From the NCBI GenBank assembly GCA_036362985.1, contig JAYGXS010000004.1, positions 28,013,529-28,077,528 on the forward strand: a DNA stretch of 64,000 bases, read 5' to 3'. Made by a program: the position numbers and the translations under genes. This document shows, piece after piece, positions 34,800 to 45,236 of the stretch. The DNA is from Ligula intestinalis (Eukaryota; Platyhelminthes; Cestoda; Diphyllobothriidea; Diphyllobothriidae). Position 1 is the first letter of the stretch. Every line of letters starts with the position of its first letter. The notes beneath the pieces were generated by a model. The model did no database searches, was not told the origin of the DNA, and saw only the letters and a program-made list of their open reading frames with translations.

Positions 34800-36100
34800 C
34801 ATGCACTGGTGTGCAGCAGTTTGGCCAAAACCAACCAGAGGTTTCGACAATGTTTCGATAGGGCATCATCAACCAGGCCAGCAATTCCATACTGGAACCA
34901 GAAGTTTGAAGAAAATTGAAACTTGTCCATCAAGCCACGAGCGAAAGACAGTCTTAGGAAAGTATAAAATAAACAATAAGCAAATATCTTGAAATAGAAG
35001 GATGGCACAGATTAATGGTAAACTGTACGAGCCTGCTTTGCTCCACAAATTTTCGCTTAAACTTATCCCAAAAAAGAAAAAATGAAGTCTTCTTAGTCTT
35101 ATTTTAATCAAGCATTGACATACGATAATCTCGAAGGGAAAATTTAAAATTGTTTTCTGGATGGTTGACGAACAGAGATGTCAATATCCACATACGGATC
35201 ATCTTTTTAGATGAAGCTTCATTTTGTCTAAATAGTTTCCCATGAAAGCAAAATCCCTTTTAGTTCGTTGCATAGAAGGAAGTTTGCATGTTATTTTTAA
35301 TTACAAAGCCTCCGCGACTAACATTTGGAGTGGCTTTTTCATAGGATCGTCGTATAACCTTAATTATCAGAAATACAGAGCTGTATATCGCTGTAATTAA
35401 TGCAAAACTGTTCAAATTTACTGAAGATGAAAGAAGGAGATTTGATCGCTGGGAAAACACTTTATTCACCTGACGTTCCCACATCCGTCGCGGATTCTTC
35501 ATCAGAAACATACACAGAAAGCATTAGCAGAAACAGGTCTTGAGATGATTAATAAACCTGGAATAAAAACGATCTGACGGAATTATTTAATTTGTTTCAG
35601 AACTAGGGATTTATGAACCACACAGTAATTTTATGATAAAACTGGATGGTCTCGAGCGCATGAGAAGAATCGAGATGGTTCTTATTGCCCATAAAACTCG
35701 TCTACTTTAAGTAAATCAATTATTTCGTCTTCTTCCCTTAACACAGATGCAAAGAGGCTTGAAGTTAATTTTTAAAGGTTACTTTAAAGGGAGTGAAAAG
35801 CAGGATTCCTGTCCCCAACAAGACTGCGATAATTCTTGTTGACTGTCATAGGAGCATATGTGAAGCTGTTAGCATCTGATTTATGAAAATCCCGGATGCA
35901 TGTGGGTTGAGTTTCCTGGTTCTTCAGAGGCGATTTCCATAGTCGAGGAGATTTTTCACCATAGAGAGCGCTGGACAGTCTTTTAGTTGAAGAATTAACC
36001 GGAACGCTAGAAGCTGTAATCCAACAACATTTGGTAAAATTCTTCAGGAGTCTAGTTCACAATAAAGGTAAAAGCACGATAAGTTAATAGTTCTTGATCT
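34800..36100. other. Mostly unassigned; one hammerhead relic
   Basis: At 35470-35505 (minus) CTGATGA is followed by GAATCC, GCGAC, GGATGT, then GGGAACGTC. This is the 43.6-kb hammerhead type with GAAA changed. A run of about 13 C lies at 36104-36117. No gene is supported. Confidence 0.45.
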
Positions 36101-36431
36101 CTGCGCCCCCCCCCCCCTTCCAAAGGACACGCAGGATTTAAATCTGTGGTTCCTCCAGCAGTGAAATAATTAACTCTGCAGCGGTACGCAATTGCCAAAA
36201 AAGAGTAAAAGCACTGAAGTTAATTTGTTGATAATAGTGTAGATTTGAAAAAATTTAAAAGTACGACTAAATGCAGGCATTGAAAGGACAATAAATATTC
36301 CACTTCTCAGTATACTTCATGCCGTGAAAGCCAGCACATGCGTCCTAGGATGTGAAAATGACTAGCAGCGACTCTGAGCCTGCCGATTGTACCTGCCTTC
36401 TTTTGAGTTGACCCAAGTGTGAAAAACTCTA

Positions 36432-36511
36432 GGCGTTTGGCGGGATTTGAACCCGCGCATCAGAGAAAGCCTTTGCCGGAGGCTAATGCTCTACCGCTAA
36501 GCTACAAACGC
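36432..36511 (-). tRNA. tRNA-like gene, possibly a pseudogene
   Basis: Four stems can be drawn on the minus strand. The acceptor is GCGTTTG/CAAACGC (7 bp), the D stem GCTT/GAGC, the anticodon stem AGCCT/AGGCT with loop CCGGCAA, and the T stem GCGGG/CCCGC with loop TTCAAAT. The B box is perfect. Oddities are two extra bases before the anticodon stem, C instead of U before the anticodon, and a variable arm of about 11 nt. If real, the anticodon would be GGC (Ala). The flank at 36512-36630 is shared with 27386-27500, so this may be the tRNA part of a repeat. Confidence 0.5.
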
Positions 36512-36630
36512 CCGCTTCACGCCATGAGTTTAATCACACTTGGATCGATATTACCCGCTCAACTTTTCGCTCATATGGCATCCACCAATACGGGAGAAAG
36601 TTGACTGCCCAAGCAGGATTTCCTGCCTTC
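36512..36630 (-). repeat. Conserved block 5' of tRNA-like sequence, copy 2
   Basis: Aligns with 27386-27500 (ACTTGGATCGAT, CCCGCTCA, GCAGGATT) and stops at the 5' end of the tRNA-like sequence, as the first copy does. Confidence 0.55.
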
Positions 36631-36859
36631 TTTATCTCAGCTGCTTTCCTATAAGAATGCAGACAATCATGATCTCGAAAAGTGACTGATTGGGAAGCGG
36701 GGGTTACGTAGTATCCATTTGTCTCCCACTAAGGGTCCCAAATACGTTGTTCCTAGTACTCTCGTATGTAATGTACGCACCCTTTCCCTTTCCTGTGTCC
36801 TCTCCGTGTATTATTCTCTTCGAGGGTATGGCTTGCATAGACTAGGAATCAAGAGAAAC

Positions 36860-37150
36860 AGTCGCCCTGGAAGGACTGTAGACTGTGACGGTTGCAGCTG
36901 CAGGCCCACCTAAGCTCTCGGCAGACTGCGTCAGCTTTCGGGAGCGCACGTGTAGCAACAAACTGCTCACAGCTGCCTTGGCGCGAAGCCAACAAGGCAG
37001 CCACAGAGGAGACTGTTTGCTGCCGCAGTTGGAGCAGACTGCACCAGGCACGATTTACCAAGGTTTGATTGACTCACTAGGGCTGCCTACACAGGTTTGC
37101 TCACGGGCACACACATACACAGAGCGCCAGCCTAGCACAGGCTAGACGCA
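36860..37150. other. GC-rich stretch, unassigned
   Basis: More GC-rich than its neighbours, with overlapping open frames of 60-86 codons in several frames. None has a recognisable domain. It contains CAGCTGCAGGCC and ACTGCACCAGGC-type sequence. An ACTAA-rich tract follows at 37260-37460. Confidence 0.3.
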
Positions 37151-37852
37151 GTAGTTGGATGGAGGCTGTTTGTGTGTTCATTGTTGCTAACCGCTAGCGA
37201 CACGAAAGCCACACATGCATCTCAGATGGAAGTTTAATTTCCTTTGTTTAAAAGGTGCAGAATATAAGTTCCCTATAAGCAACACAATTACCTACACTAA
37301 ACTGCCACTAATAAAACTAAACAATCAACTAACTAAGCTAGGTAAACTAATAAAAACTACACCTCAATAAACTAACTTAATTCAAAACTAAACTAAAACC
37401 AATAAAACTAAATAAGAAACAAATAAAATCATAAATAAAGTAAAATAAATATCAAACTTTTACGAAATGACTAGTGAGTTATGCATGGTAAACATCGGAG
37501 TGGCTTATAGGGAACCCTTATCCAGAATAGTTGGTGTTCCGTTCTGCCTGAGGATTAGGTATCAACCGTGACAACCGGAAAGTCAAAACAGAGCCATCAA
37601 GTAACTGTTCTCATAAGTATCATTACTTGGATTAAGAAATGATAGCACAGATAATAAAACAACAAAGACACCATTCAGTACCTCCTATTCCTTCAATCAA
37701 TGAAGGCCAACATGTACTTAGATGCACATATTATTTAAACTCATACCAACTGCTTTCGAAGTTCACAAGACACAAAAAGATTACTCGACGCGAAACTACA
37801 GTGACGTCACCCTTGGCACGTATTAAGCCATTAAAACGCCTAAAGCCAAATA

Positions 37853-37952
37853 CAGTAGTCGTCGGCTATTAAGCTCACATCGGGCCCAGACCAAATTGGG
37901 CGTCATAAGCGGCGTGCTTATTAACCGTGGGCTTAATAGCCGGCGACTACTG
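37853..37952. mobile_element. 100-bp MITE, pogo-like, TA target site
   Basis: It is bounded by TA on both sides (37851-37852 and 37953-37954). The terminal inverted repeats begin CAGTAGTCGTCGGCTATTAA on the left and, as reverse complement, CAGTAGTCGCCGGCTATTAA on the right; 24 of 26 bases agree. The same ends cap the 532-bp element at 47178-47709. TA target and CAGTA-type ends suggest a pogo/Tigger-like DNA transposon as source; no transposase is present. Confidence 0.85.
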
Positions 37953-37959
37953 TACTCTT

Positions 37960-38514
37960 CTGAATTCTCTGATGTGAAAATTTTTGTTTTAAAGGCAGTT
38001 AATTGGTACCTTCGATTCGATGCCAAACTAGCGGAGGCGAGAATGCTGGTCAACTTTATCGGGGATCGCATAGAGGGAAACGAATATCCGAACAAATACC
38101 GGAGGGCGTTGCGACGAAGCCATACAGTGATCACCGCAGAAACCCTTACAAGATACACCGAGAACCAACTGGAAAGCACTCGCGTAAAGATTGACGAACT
38201 GGGGCGTCACGTGTGCCAACGCGCTGCCGTTCTAGACATCATGACCGAGGAGGAAAAATGGGAATTCAGCATCTACTCTCAAACCGTAGGAACAAAAACG
38301 TGGGGACACCAAAAGATCACCAATCCTATAAAGGGTGCACGAAATAAAACCGCAGTTAAGACTCCCCAAAGATCCAGAACGGTACGCACATAACTACCCC
38401 TTTCTGGCATTTAATACAACTTCACTTGAAAAATTAGCTCTGGGCCCAAAGTCCAGCATGCCTGGTCAAAAGGTTAATCAGTCAGAGTTAGGAAACCATT
38501 TTGAGAATCTCTAT
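37960..38514 (+). pseudogene. PLE copy A, N-terminal part before the reverse transcriptase
   Basis: An open frame of 165 codons covers 37896-38393. Its first 20 or so codons lie inside the MITE at 37853-37952. From about 37960 it runs through a charged helical stretch (LAEARMLVNFIGDRIEGNEY, RRALRRSHTVITAETLTRYT). A second frame reads LALGPKSSMPGQKVNQSEL and HFENLY. The LxLGPKF motif and FENLY are typical of the region just before the PLE reverse transcriptase. The frame resumes exactly as SQNDDLKP at 45250, so copy A was once continuous and is split by the insertion 38515-45236. A frameshift lies near 38390. Confidence 0.65.
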
Positions 38515-38549
38515 GCTTGGGGAAGAAGGAAGGTCGAGCACCAGATCAA

Positions 38550-38605
38550 GTTGTTTATTATTCTGAGCTTTCGGGCTCTTGCGGTAGCCCATCGTCAGAG
38601 ATAAA
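38550..38605 (-). ncRNA. Hammerhead ribozyme motif, intact core, PLE type
   Basis: The minus strand has CTGACGA (38598-38592), helix II GGGCT/AGCCC (five clean pairs), GAAA (38572-38569), then GCTC (helix III A-GC-U, cleavage after UC) and AGAATAATAAAC. Helix I forms UUUAU with AUAAA beyond an internal loop. Its plus-strand twin is at 45105-45162. Confidence 0.65.
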
Positions 38606-38845
38606 GGCATCCATGAAAAGCAAGCGACAGTTATAGGGGGTAGGAGCCAATCAAACGTCATAGGGAAGAGAAGTGAGTAGAGGTAGGAAGAAGTGAGGGA
38701 GAGGGGGGAGGGAGAGTCCACCGTTAGGGATAATAGCTTCCACGAAAACAGGCAACAGTTGTGGGGGGTAGGAGCTAGTCGAACTTCATATGGGCAGAGG
38801 GAGGCAGAAGAGTTTGAGAGTTAGGTAGAGGGGAGGAAGGGTTCA

Positions 38846-39200
38846 TTAATCAGCAGTGTCCGGCGTGCGGGTGTTCCTGCGGAGAGCAATATGTGCGGGC
38901 GCCAACTCAATACATCTGTTCACTGAGTTGTCATCCGTGGCCCAGGCTTCAATTAGCTCGCGTTCAGTTTTGCTCCCGGCATGAGCAATTATCCTGGTTG
39001 CTGCGACATTAAAGTTGTGGCCCGTCTCGTGGGTGTGGGTCGCCACTTGCGACAGTTCCTCACCCAGCCTGACAGCCCGCTTATGTTAGTTTATGCGCGA
39101 ACCCAGCATTCGTTCAGTTTGCCCTGTGTAATTATAAGGGCAGCTTGAGCATGGGATGCGATACACTACTCCAGATTGTTTTGTGAGGTTCAGCGGGTGT
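38846..39200 (-). pseudogene. PLE GIY-YIG endonuclease with one in-frame stop
   Basis: The minus strand reads QSGVVYRIPCSSCPYNYTGQ, then LGSRIN, a stop, then HKRAVRLGEELSQVATHTHE, FNVAATRIIAHAGSK, ERELIEAWATDDNSVNRCIE, and ends in TPDTAD. All the GIY-YIG landmarks are present: the YRI..YTG block with its C..C pair, the R in GSRI and the E in LIEAW. The TAA after RIN is the only break. The same TAA is found in the copies at 44056-44550 and 44560-44867. Confidence 0.75.
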
Positions 39201-39309
39201 TTTATTTTCATTACATGGCTGCGCATGGTAGGAAGTGCGGGAGGGGGGAAGAGTCCACCGTCAGGGCTTGTAGCTTCCACGAAAATGAGCAACAGTTGTT
39301 GGGAGGGGG

Positions 39310-39460
39310 GGTGGGGTAAGTAAGTAAGTGTCAGACCATCGGTTTCGATGATATCAACCAAGTGCACCAACAGGTTGGTACAGGAGGTGACGGTCTCAGG
39401 GCTTAGTTTAAAGTGATAGAGGACGTAGTTAGCGGCTCCGCACTCTTCACCTTCTCCCAT
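39310..39460 (-). repeat. Repeat family C, minus copy
   Basis: The minus-strand frame reads CGAANYVLYHFKLSPETVTS, related to the plus-strand frame at 10170-10322. It lies next to another piece of PLE tail sequence (39240-39300). Confidence 0.45.
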
Positions 39461-39479
39461 GAGTCACGAAGACTAGACG

Positions 39480-42350
39480 AGAGCCGGCGCGGCTGCTGTA
39501 TCAAATGCAAGCCAATATAATGCAATCGCCTAACTAAGTCTTAAATGACAGTAGCCTTTTGCGTTGGTACTACTGTACTTTCTGTCCTCACTCACCCATA
39601 GCAGGTGTCTGGCCAGACTTAGGTAAACCTTTCTTCTAATACTTCATACTAGGGTGTGACTTTGTGATAGTGCTTGTTCGTATTGGTACTGCAAGTCAGA
39701 AGTGACGCTGATTTAGTTTGCACAGGGCTCATGTCTACTAGTACTGATGCTGACACTGATTCCAGCATTTACCAGAGGTGACGCTAATTTAGCCAACGCT
39801 AGGGCTCATATCCCCTTCGTCTCAACAGGGAGTGTTTATCTGGGTTTAACTATTTCAGGTAAGTGCATGCTTGGGGTCATCAGCATGGCTGCGTTTGTCA
39901 TGGTTTCCTCACTTTCTACTCTATTCATGGTACTGTACGCACAAAGAAGATGCCGATATAGTTACTTGTCTATGCTAGAAGTGCTAATTCAGTAGGATCA
40001 GTACTTAGTATGCTATTAGTACTGCCTGTGCATGCTTTTTAAGGAGTCGCACCCAGTATGCACTCCCAATTTGTGGGATGTAATAGTGATTAGAATTTAT
40101 ACAATAATAAAGCGTTTGTAGAGTAGTGATTAAATTCAACACTGGGCTCTTATCTCCACGTGTCAGTTATAAGTGTAGTAGAACTTGTGCTAGCTCTGCC
40201 ACTATCATTTGTCAGAGGTCTGTCCATCGTCTTTCTAAAAAGGTGGGCTACAAGTACCGCTAATGGACGACAACCACGTTGCTGAGACTGCAATAGACTA
40301 GAAGGCTTGGGCTAAGCTTTGAGGACTCGGCTGTACTATGAAGCCAAGCAGGTCTAGCTTAGAGACTCGACTGCATGAACTAAGGGGTACATTTGTATAT
40401 AAGCTGGGTAATGATTTTACAGCCAATGAGAATTTAAGGTAAGGTAGGTCGGAGTTATGTGTAGCTAATAAAACAATTTTTTATGCTGCTGTTCGGAGAA
40501 ACTACGCTTTAATCAAAGAGTTAAAAATAAATGAGCTTACACGCGTCCCAAGCTTTCATTCGGGTGGATTTATAAGACAGCCGGTGAGAATGCGCGACCG
40601 CGATGAAGATACGACTCTCATCAGGAATACTTATAGTCGTAACAACGGGCCTCGGTGTCAAGACCGTCCTCTGGTGATATAAATTGTAATCGGCTAACAG
40701 CTGTTCGCGTATAGTGATTGTGGTTGTCGTGGCTTGCGCAACCGTAGCTTGCAGATATCGTGTAATGTCATGCTATGTCATGTCCTGCTATTTCATGCCA
40801 CCCCCTCAAGGGAGCTGTGGGATACAGCTGGCCCACTTGACTCGCGCGCCCTCAGTCGTGCCAGTTATTCCGCCATTTGAGGAAGTATCACATCTGGATG
40901 GCCCATTTACGTGGTGTCACAGTCGCTTTAAATCCTTGCTACTAACGACCTTTATTTGCAACAGCAAGACGTCATAATACTTAAAGAGTAATAGTCATCA
41001 TCAGCAGTAGCAGCAGCATGTGTTCGGCGTCTATCGGTATTGTTTTCCCTTTAATCATCCTCAGATTTTTTCCTCTGGAGTGAGAACCTAGTTGGGTTAT
41101 TATTGTAGTTACCTCCTGAAGAATACCTGATATGGCTGCAGTGAGCTATGGCTTGAAAACTAGGTTGAGAGGAAGGGTATAAGCCAAATAGTTGCATAGA
41201 TCTGAACTAAGAGACTCGACTACATATGCTTGGAGATAAGCTACCCTCCTTGTTAATAGCGATTTGTTTGACAACTCACCTGAAGCTGGGCTAGAGTTGG
41301 ATTTTTTGTAGCTGGGGCTTCAGTAAGCTTATCTATATTTGGCTAGGGGTTATTCTAAGCCAAAGCAGAACCATATAGAATCGGAATTAAGATCCTCAAC
41401 TGTATTTTTGAGACCTACACTAGTGGCTAGGTTTAAGTAATGACAGCTTAATATAATGGGGGTATTTCGGTATAGTGGTCTTTGGATAATCTGCATTGGG
41501 TAACCTTACATTACACTTATCCCGAGTAGTGTTTGCCGTGTATTTATTTGACCCTCGCGTTTACTCCAGCGCGATCTTCAGGCGAGTCGTTTAGGGGGCA
41601 CCCAGTGGCCAATGCACCGTAGTAGTTCCGCAGTAATATAGTTCAGTAATGGTTCCGTCCCGCAAGCGATGTCATTTCTGGTGGAAGAAACGCGCTTAGA
41701 AAGAGTTCAAGTCACGTCAACATCATGGTCAGGCTGTTAGTCCACTGTTCAATCCACAGAGCATTTCCCGCTTTGGGCTGAGGGCGTGGTCGGTTGCTCG
41801 ACGGCTTGCGATTGATATGATTTTACTGAGATTTGCTTTTCGAAGTAGCTATTAACTGTGTCAATAGCTGAGTAGTAAGCAATAAGCATAACATGGTAAG
41901 ATGAGCCTGCTAAATTTCTCAGCTTCAAGTGGTGATTCTGTAGAACACTTGGGATTTCCTGCGAGCATGCGGTCTCTTTGTAGGGGTTCGGAGATCAGCA
42001 GATACAGGCAGATTACGCCGGACTACACGACAGGTTCGGGGTTCTTACGAGCGATATAGCTGTTGAAGTCTACCAATTCACGTTATAAAGCACTTTTTCG
42101 AATGACGCCCCGATTGGCTTTTGAATAGCCAATGACAGAGTGCAGCTTAGAGTCATCAATTAACCGATTTCGCGTCCAAGGGAGTTTCCGCGTCCTCCAC
42201 CGAGCTGCATTTAGACTGCTTGGGGCGCATGCTTTGCTCCAGTCTTTGTTTACGTCTTCTCACCTTTGCTCATTGAATCCGTTCCTAAATCTGCCCTGCG
42301 TGACGGGGGAGGGTGGATTGAGGCTGCACCCCTTTTGACCCGTCATGGGC
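39480..42350. other. Unassigned interior of the composite insertion
   Basis: No gene is recognised. The sequence is rich in GTACTACTG and GTAGTA-type triplet wording (39520-40210, 43040-43110), and similar wording lies near 9960-10040 next to repeat family C. It may therefore be part of that element. Short frames up to 87 codons carry no domain. Confidence 0.35.
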
Positions 42351-42361
42351 CTCATTTTGTT

Positions 42362-42820
42362 TGTCTAGGTCGACGACCGGCGGGGGGGCTATACTCGAGC
42401 CAGTGATACGAAATCAAGTGTACATTTCGAGTCTTGGGCGCAAAGGGACCTTGTTCACCTGGAACACCTAGGCTTACGGCGCACCCTGCGATTCGCGCCA
42501 CCTAGCGCAAACTTTTCGTCGGGATTACGGTTTGTTCCTAGTTCGGCCACAGACGCAGTTGGGGGTGGGGGGACAGACCTTCGTCCTTGTTGTCTAGGTC
42601 GGCGACTGACAAGGGGGACATACTCGAGCCTGTATTAAGTTATCTAGTGAGCAAAATTGAGTCGTGGACGCAAGGGTTCCTTGTTCGCCTGAAACACCGG
42701 AGCTCACAGCGCATCCTGCAATTAGCGCCGTTTGGTTCAAACTTTTCGTTGGGATTAGAGTTTGAACCTAGGTCTCCCATAGACACCGGTGAGGACGGGG
42801 GTGGGCGTGACTGGGTTTCT
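42362..42820 (+). repeat. Tandem duplication, 229-bp unit, two copies
   Basis: Unit 1 starts at 42362 and unit 2 at 42591, both with TGTCTAGGTCG.CGAC. Shared blocks are ATACTCGAGCC, ACCTTGTTC or TCCTTGTTCGCCTG, GCGCA.CCTGC.ATT, CAAACTTTTCGT.GGGATTA, and a G-rich end. Divergence is roughly a quarter of positions by eye. No protein is recognised. Confidence 0.75.
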
Positions 42821-43559
42821 AGAATGTCCCATTTACGCGGCTGTTTGGACTTCCGTGATTTTAGCTTAATCGACAATGTTCGAGTGTTCGAAGCTGACAG
42901 AGTAGGAGAATGCATGATGTGGTATTGCTTGCTGCACACAAGGGGATGCTCTCGTTATCAGTAATAGTAGTACTAGTGTTAGTTTTGAGCTAATAGAGCC
43001 TCCGAGATTATTATGGGATGGCTATTTCGGATTGTTTTTACTTGAGAGACCTAAAACAGCTGCTGCTGTAACTCGCGCTTCTACTGCTAGTTCTTTATAC
43101 TGATAGCACTGGCAGCGGCAGTGGTATTTCTATTTAACTAAAAATAGGCTTGTGCAAGAAGCATTAAGAGTAGTAATGAGGAGTACAGTCAAATGTGAGC
43201 ACACTGCACGTAAAGTCCTGAAGGGCAGAAGTCCGCCAATACAATATCATGTAGATACAGTAGGGCAACCTAAGTCAATTCAACAGGAACGGGCAATTTC
43301 ATTGATGCTGATAATTTTTATTGGTGGTGGTTACACTGGGGCATGCGGGCTTTCCTCGGGTTCCACTCTCTCATCCCTGTCCATCTGGCGGTGTCACCTT
43401 ATTGTTAGCGAGGCAATATTTATTTTGTCTCGCTGGTTCTGACATGTCATATGGTGTTACAATAACTTTGGCGCTGGTACTACTGCTCTGTTTACCCTCA
43501 CTCACTCTCTCACCCACTGTAGGTACCCAGAAATATTCGAGGCCCCCGAGTCTCGTATA

Positions 43560-43803
43560 TCTGCTGCTGCTGAGGCTGCAATTGCTGCTTATGAGAAGAA
43601 GAAGACTCGATCGCTGGGACAATATGTTTATAAGCCTGACGACTCGATATCCGTCGCGGATTCGTCATCAAAGACATGAGACATGCTGCTCATGTCTCTG
43701 ATGACGAATGTGCGACGGATATTGCAAACGTCAGGCGAATAAACATATTGTCCCACCGATCGAGTCTTCTTCTTCTTCTTCTTCTTCTTCTTCTTCTTCT
43801 TCT
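43560..43803. repeat. Head-to-head inverted repeat with hammerhead relics and TTC microsatellite
   Basis: Arms of about 90-110 bp meet at about 43684. The left arm (minus) has TTGATGA, GAATCC, GCGAC, GGATATC, GAGT, CGTCAGG. The right arm (plus) has CTGATGA (43698-43704), a degraded helix II, CAAA, then CGTCAGG. Neither arm has a full core. The right arm runs into about 13 TTC units (43764-43803), and the left begins with GAGAAGAAGAAG. Confidence 0.7.
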
Positions 43804-44055
43804 CAATTTCTTCCTGGGACACGGATGTTCGCTTGTATTGGCAAATTACTGTTTATGTTGCTGTTTCTCGCGGTGTATCCTAATCCATTTAGTGGGAGGG
43901 GGGGGGGGTGAGTCCACCGTCAGGGCTTGTAGCTTCCACGAAAATGAGCAACAGTTGTATGGAGGTGGCGGGCGGGGGTAGGAACTAGTCGAACGTCATA
44001 CGGTCAGAGGGAGGGAGAAGAGTTTGAGAGGTAAGGGGGAGGGGGGGAGGTTTCA

Positions 44056-44550
44056 TTAATCAGCCGTGTGCGCCGTGTGGGTGGTCTTGCGGAGAGCAAG
44101 ATATGCGGGCGCCAACTCAATACATCTGTTCTCTGAGTTGTCATCCGTGGCCCAGGCTTCAATTAGCTCGCGTCCAGTCTTGCTGCCGGCGTGCGCAATT
44201 ATCTTTGTTGCTGCGACATTAAAGTCGTGCCCTGTCTCATGGGTGTGGGCCGCCACTTGCGACTGTTCCTCACCCAGCCTGAGAGCCCGCTTATTTTAGT
44301 TTATGCGCGATCCCAGCATTCTTTCAGTTTGCTGTGTGTAATTACGAGGGCAGCTTGAGCATGTGATGCGAAACACTATCCCGGATTGTTCTGTGGGGTT
44401 CAGCGGGTCTTTTATTTGATTACGTGGCTGCGCATGGTAGCCTTGGGACGGTGTGCAATTCCGACACCCAGTTCCGCAGCGGTGCGCTCAGTCACTTCTG
44501 AGAAATTATTAATGTATGGTAGGGCGTGCCATTTCCTCGGAGGTTCTCCC
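44056..44550 (-). pseudogene. PLE linker and GIY-YIG endonuclease, minus copy
   Basis: The minus strand reads a linker (TAAELGVGIAHRPKATMRSH, VIKIKDPLN), the GIY-YIG start (FRITCSSCPRNYT), LGSRIN, a stop, then AAHTHETGHDFNVAATKIIA, ELIEAWATDDNSENRCIEL. It is nearly identical in its second half to the plus copy at 44667-44867, which lies head to head with it. Tail sequence follows to 43903 but is cut before the hammerhead. Confidence 0.7.
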
Positions 44551-44559
44551 GTTGGGGCC

Positions 44560-44870
44560 TATGCTCAAGCTGCCCTTGTAATTACACAGGGCAAACTGAA
44601 CGAATACTGGGTTCGCGCATAAACTAACATAAGCGGGCTCTCAGGCTGGGTGAGGAACAGTCGCAAGTGGCGGCCCACACCCATGAGACAGGGCACGACT
44701 TTAATGTCGCAGCAACAAAGATAATTGCGCACGCCGGCAGCAAGACTGAACGCGAGCTAATTGAAGCCTGGGCCACGGATGACAACTCAGTGAACAGATG
44801 TATTGAGTTGGCACCCGCATATCTTGCTCTCTGCAGGAACGCCCGCACGGCGGACACTGCTGATTAATGA
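44560..44870 (+). pseudogene. PLE GIY-YIG endonuclease, plus copy
   Basis: The frame 44667-44867 reads MAAHTHETGHDFNVAATKII, then ERELIEAWATDDNSVNRCIE and ends TADTAD. Upstream, TGTAATTACACAGGGCAAAC and the same TAA after the RIN codons are present, with a frameshift before them. Its tail (44871-45236) ends in the hammerhead and the PLE 3' terminus. Confidence 0.7.
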
Positions 44871-45104
44871 ACCCTTCCTCCCCTCTCCCTAACTCTCAAA
44901 CTCTTCTGCCTCCCTCTGCCCATATGAAGTTCGACTAGCTCCTACCCCCCACAACTGTTGCCTGTTTTCGTGGAAGCTATTATCCCTAACGGTGGACTCT
45001 CCCTCCCCCCTCTCCCTCACTTCTTCCTACCTCTACTCACTTCTCTTCCCTATGACGTTTGATTGGCACCTACCTCCTATAACTGTCGCTTGCTTTTCAT
45101 GGAT

Positions 45105-45162
45105 GCCTTTATCTCTGACGATGGACTCTCGCAAGAGCCCGAAAGCTCAGAATAATAAACAA
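45105..45162 (+). ncRNA. Hammerhead ribozyme motif, intact core, PLE type
   Basis: CTGACGA (45115-45121), helix II GGACTC/GAGCCC with one A-C mismatch, GAAA (45141-45144), GCTC (helix III A-GC-U, then cleavage), and AGAATAATAAAC. Helix I UUUAU/AUAAA lies beyond an internal loop. It is the plus-strand twin of 38550-38605 at the other end of the composite insertion. Confidence 0.65.
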
Positions 45163-45236
45163 CTTGATCCGGTCCTCGACCTTCCTTCTTCCTCAAGCAT
45201 GCAAATACCTGGAACTCGAACGTTCTCATTCATTCG

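Larger units (their letters stand above)
38515..45236. mobile_element. 6.7-kb composite PLE insertion with inverted hammerhead tails
   Basis: Perfect 13-bp direct repeats TGAGAATCTCTAT (38502-38514 and 45237-45249) flank 6722 bp. When they are merged the interrupted PLE protein reads through (HFENLY then SQNDDLKP), so this is a precise insertion. The left end is a minus-strand PLE tail with hammerhead (38550-38605); the right end is the plus-strand tail with hammerhead (45105-45162). Endonuclease modules sit inside at 38846-39200 (-), 44056-44550 (-) and 44560-44867 (+). The middle (39480-43900) is non-PLE sequence including a 229-bp tandem duplication and repeat family C. The left tail lacks the last 35 nt of the right tail. 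Confidence 0.8.

Noticed and set aside
38488..38721. 77-codon minus frame also found at 44992-45345 (plus), seemingly a conserved protein
   Set aside because: The shared frame simply reflects copies of the PLE tail, including the hammerhead. The tail is non-coding in every other copy and the frame crosses the ribozyme core.
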